Below, in pieces: positions 62,721 through 64,000 of a stretch of 64,000 nucleotides of DNA (position 1 is its first letter; each line of letters opens with the position of its first letter). The notes under the pieces were generated by a model, which did no database searches, was not told the DNA's origin, and worked only from the letters and a program-made list of their open reading frames with translations. The DNA comes from Hyphomicrobiales bacterium (lineage in GTDB: Bacteria; Pseudomonadota; Alphaproteobacteria; Rhizobiales; Rhizobiaceae). A program made the position numbers and the translations under genes. The stretch covers positions 1-64,000 of the forward strand of contig UCJH01000039.1 of the NCBI GenBank assembly GCA_900472785.1, read 5' to 3'.

Positions 62721-63989
62721 TTAGGCGCGGGCTTCGAGGATCGACGCTTCGAGGATATCGAGGGCCTCGGCAAAAACCCCGTCCTGGATGGTGATCGGCG
62801 CCAGGAAGCGGATGACGTTGCCGTGCACGCCGCAGGTGAGCAGGATCAGGCCTTTTTCGAGCGCCTTAAGGCGGACCTTGTTGGCGAAATCGGCACTCGG
62901 CAGGCTGGTCGTGACGTCGTTGAACTCGACGGCGTTCATGAAGCCCGGGCCGCGGATATCGACGATCTCCGGCACGTTTTCGCGGATCGCGGCGAGACGC
63001 TGCTTCAGCCGGCCGCCGAGCTGTTCGGCGCGGTTGCAGAGGTCCTCGTCCTTGATGACGTCGAGAACGGCATGCGCCGCCGCAACGCCGATCGGGCTGC
63101 CGGCATAGGTGCCGCCGAGGCCGCCGGGGCCCGGCGCATCCATGATTTCCTTGCGGCCGGTGACGGCTGCGATCGGAAAACCGCCGCCGAGGCCCTTGGC
63201 CATGGTCGTCAGATCGGCGGCAATGCCGTAATGCTCCATGGCAAACAGCTTGCCGGTGCGGGCAAAGCCTGTCTGCACCTCGTCGGCGATCAGCAGGATG
63301 CCGTGCTGGTCGCAGATTTCGCGCAACGCCTTCATGAAATTGACGGGAACGGGATAGAAACCGCCTTCGCCCTGCACCGGCTCGATGATGATGGCCGCGA
63401 CGCGGTTCGGATCGACATCGGCGGCAAAAAGCTTCTTCAGGACGCTCAGCGATTGCTCGACCGTCGTTCCGTGCATCTCGACGGGGAAGGGGGCGTGGAA
63501 CACGTCGCCCGGCATCGCGCCGAAACCGACCTTGTAGGGCACGACCTTGCCGGTCAGCGCCATGCCCATGAAGGTGCGGCCATGAAAGCCGCCCGAAAAC
63601 GCGATGACGGCCTGGCGTCCGGTCGCAGCGCGCACGATTTTCACGGCATTTTCGACGGCTTCGGCACCGGTGGTGACGAAAATCGTCTTCTTCTCGAAAT
63701 TGCCGGGAACGATGGCATTGAGTCGTTCCGCGAGTTCGACATAATTTTCGTAAGGGACGACCTGATGGCAGGTATGGGTGAAGCGATCGAGCTGTGCCTT
63801 GACAGCCTCGATGACGCGCGGATGCCTGTGGCCGGTGTTGACGACCGCGATGCCGGCGGCGAAATCGATGTAGCGATTGCCTTCCTTGTCCCAGATTTCG
63901 GCATTCTCGGCCCGATCGGCATAAATCTGCGTCGTCATTCCGACGCCGCGAGAGATGGCGGCGTTCTTGCGGTCTGTCAGGCTTGTCAT
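62721..63989 (-). CDS. gabT: 4-aminobutyrate/5-aminovalerate aminotransferase
   Basis: The PLP enzyme transfers the amino group of GABA or 5-aminovalerate to 2-oxoglutarate. The 422-residue length is standard. Motifs: AAGIAVVNTGHRHPRV near residue 43, FVTTGAEAVENAVKIVRAAT near 103, GFHGRTFMGMALTG near 135, LLIADEVQTGFARTGKLFAM near 235, and the PLP-lysine region TTMAKGLGGGFPIAAVTG near 267. It starts 11 bases from the right edge, so its promoter is partly outside the window. With gabD, gcdH and the CoA-transferase it can form a 5-aminovalerate route. Confidence 0.92.
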   Translation of the reverse strand: MTSLTDRKNAAISRGVGMTTQIYADRAENAEIWDKEGNRYIDFAAGIAVVNTGHRHPRVIEAVKAQLDRFTHTCHQVVPYENYVELAERLNAIVPGNFEKKTIFVTTGAEAVENAVKIVRAATGRQAVIAFSGGFHGRTFMGMALTGKVVPYKVGFGAMPGDVFHAPFPVEMHGTTVEQSLSVLKKLFAADVDPNRVAAIIIEPVQGEGGFYPVPVNFMKALREICDQHGILLIADEVQTGFARTGKLFAMEHYGIAADLTTMAKGLGGGFPIAAVTGRKEIMDAPGPGGLGGTYAGSPIGVAAAHAVLDVIKDEDLCNRAEQLGGRLKQRLAAIRENVPEIVDIRGPGFMNAVEFNDVTTSLPSADFANKVRLKALEKGLILLTCGVHGNVIRFLAPITIQDGVFAEALDILEASILEARA

Positions 63990-64000
63990 GATGGTGATCC

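Overview
The window is GC-rich chromosomal or megaplasmid DNA from an alphaproteobacterium, most likely Rhizobiaceae (Rhizobium/Sinorhizobium/Agrobacterium group). The case rests on an alpha-galactoside block in the Sinorhizobium agp order (agpT, agaL1, agpA-D, agaL2), a direct-repeat LexA box of alphaproteobacterial type, many ABC uptake systems with dedicated regulators, and chemoreceptors. I found no rRNA, tRNA, CRISPR array, intact insertion sequence or prophage.

Layout. 1-3.4 kb: the 3' end of one RTX protein, a convergent RTX gene broken by a one-base frameshift, a small membrane protein and an omptin-type outer-membrane protease. 3.8-5.8 kb: a PhnD-like binding protein without a signal peptide and a fatty-acid desaturase. 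5.8-14.6 kb: a sulfur/redox island with MetY, a peroxiredoxin remnant, a beta-carbonic anhydrase, an LLM flavin monooxygenase, serine acetyltransferase, two paralogous FAD/NAD(P)-binding proteins and a 1-Cys peroxiredoxin. Three copies of one 17-bp imperfect palindrome lie in its divergent promoter regions and may mark a single regulon. 14.7-18.6 kb: a cysteine hydrolase divergent from a GlxA-type regulator, then a membrane chemoreceptor.

19.2-26.4 kb: a LacI-controlled operon with a sugar ABC transporter and a GH127 beta-L-arabinofuranosidase. 26.6-32.2 kb: a polar amino-acid ABC transporter with RidA and IclR, divergent from a DSD1/D-threonine-aldolase-type PLP enzyme; this looks like D-hydroxyamino-acid uptake and catabolism. 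32.2-37.7 kb: a LuxR-type regulator, a soluble PAS-PAS chemoreceptor ending in a CheR-tether-like pentapeptide, a PAS-GGDEF protein and a BaiN/HI0933 flavoprotein. 37.7-41.3 kb: uxuA divergent from a FadR-type GntR regulator, an SDR and a D-lyxose-isomerase-like cupin. 41.3-52.3 kb: an FAH-family protein and the agp alpha-galactoside operon.

52.3-57.9 kb: a small orphan gene, stress-type proteins, then an apparently SOS-controlled pair (radical SAM DNA-repair protein and a DUF4130-UdgX fusion) and an M24 peptidase. 58.1-64 kb: glutaryl-CoA dehydrogenase, a CaiB-type CoA-transferase, a VapBC pair, and GabD/GabT-type enzymes. The last four metabolic enzymes together could run 5-aminovalerate to glutarate to glutaryl-CoA to crotonyl-CoA.

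All family calls come from reading motifs and lengths by eye; no database search was run.
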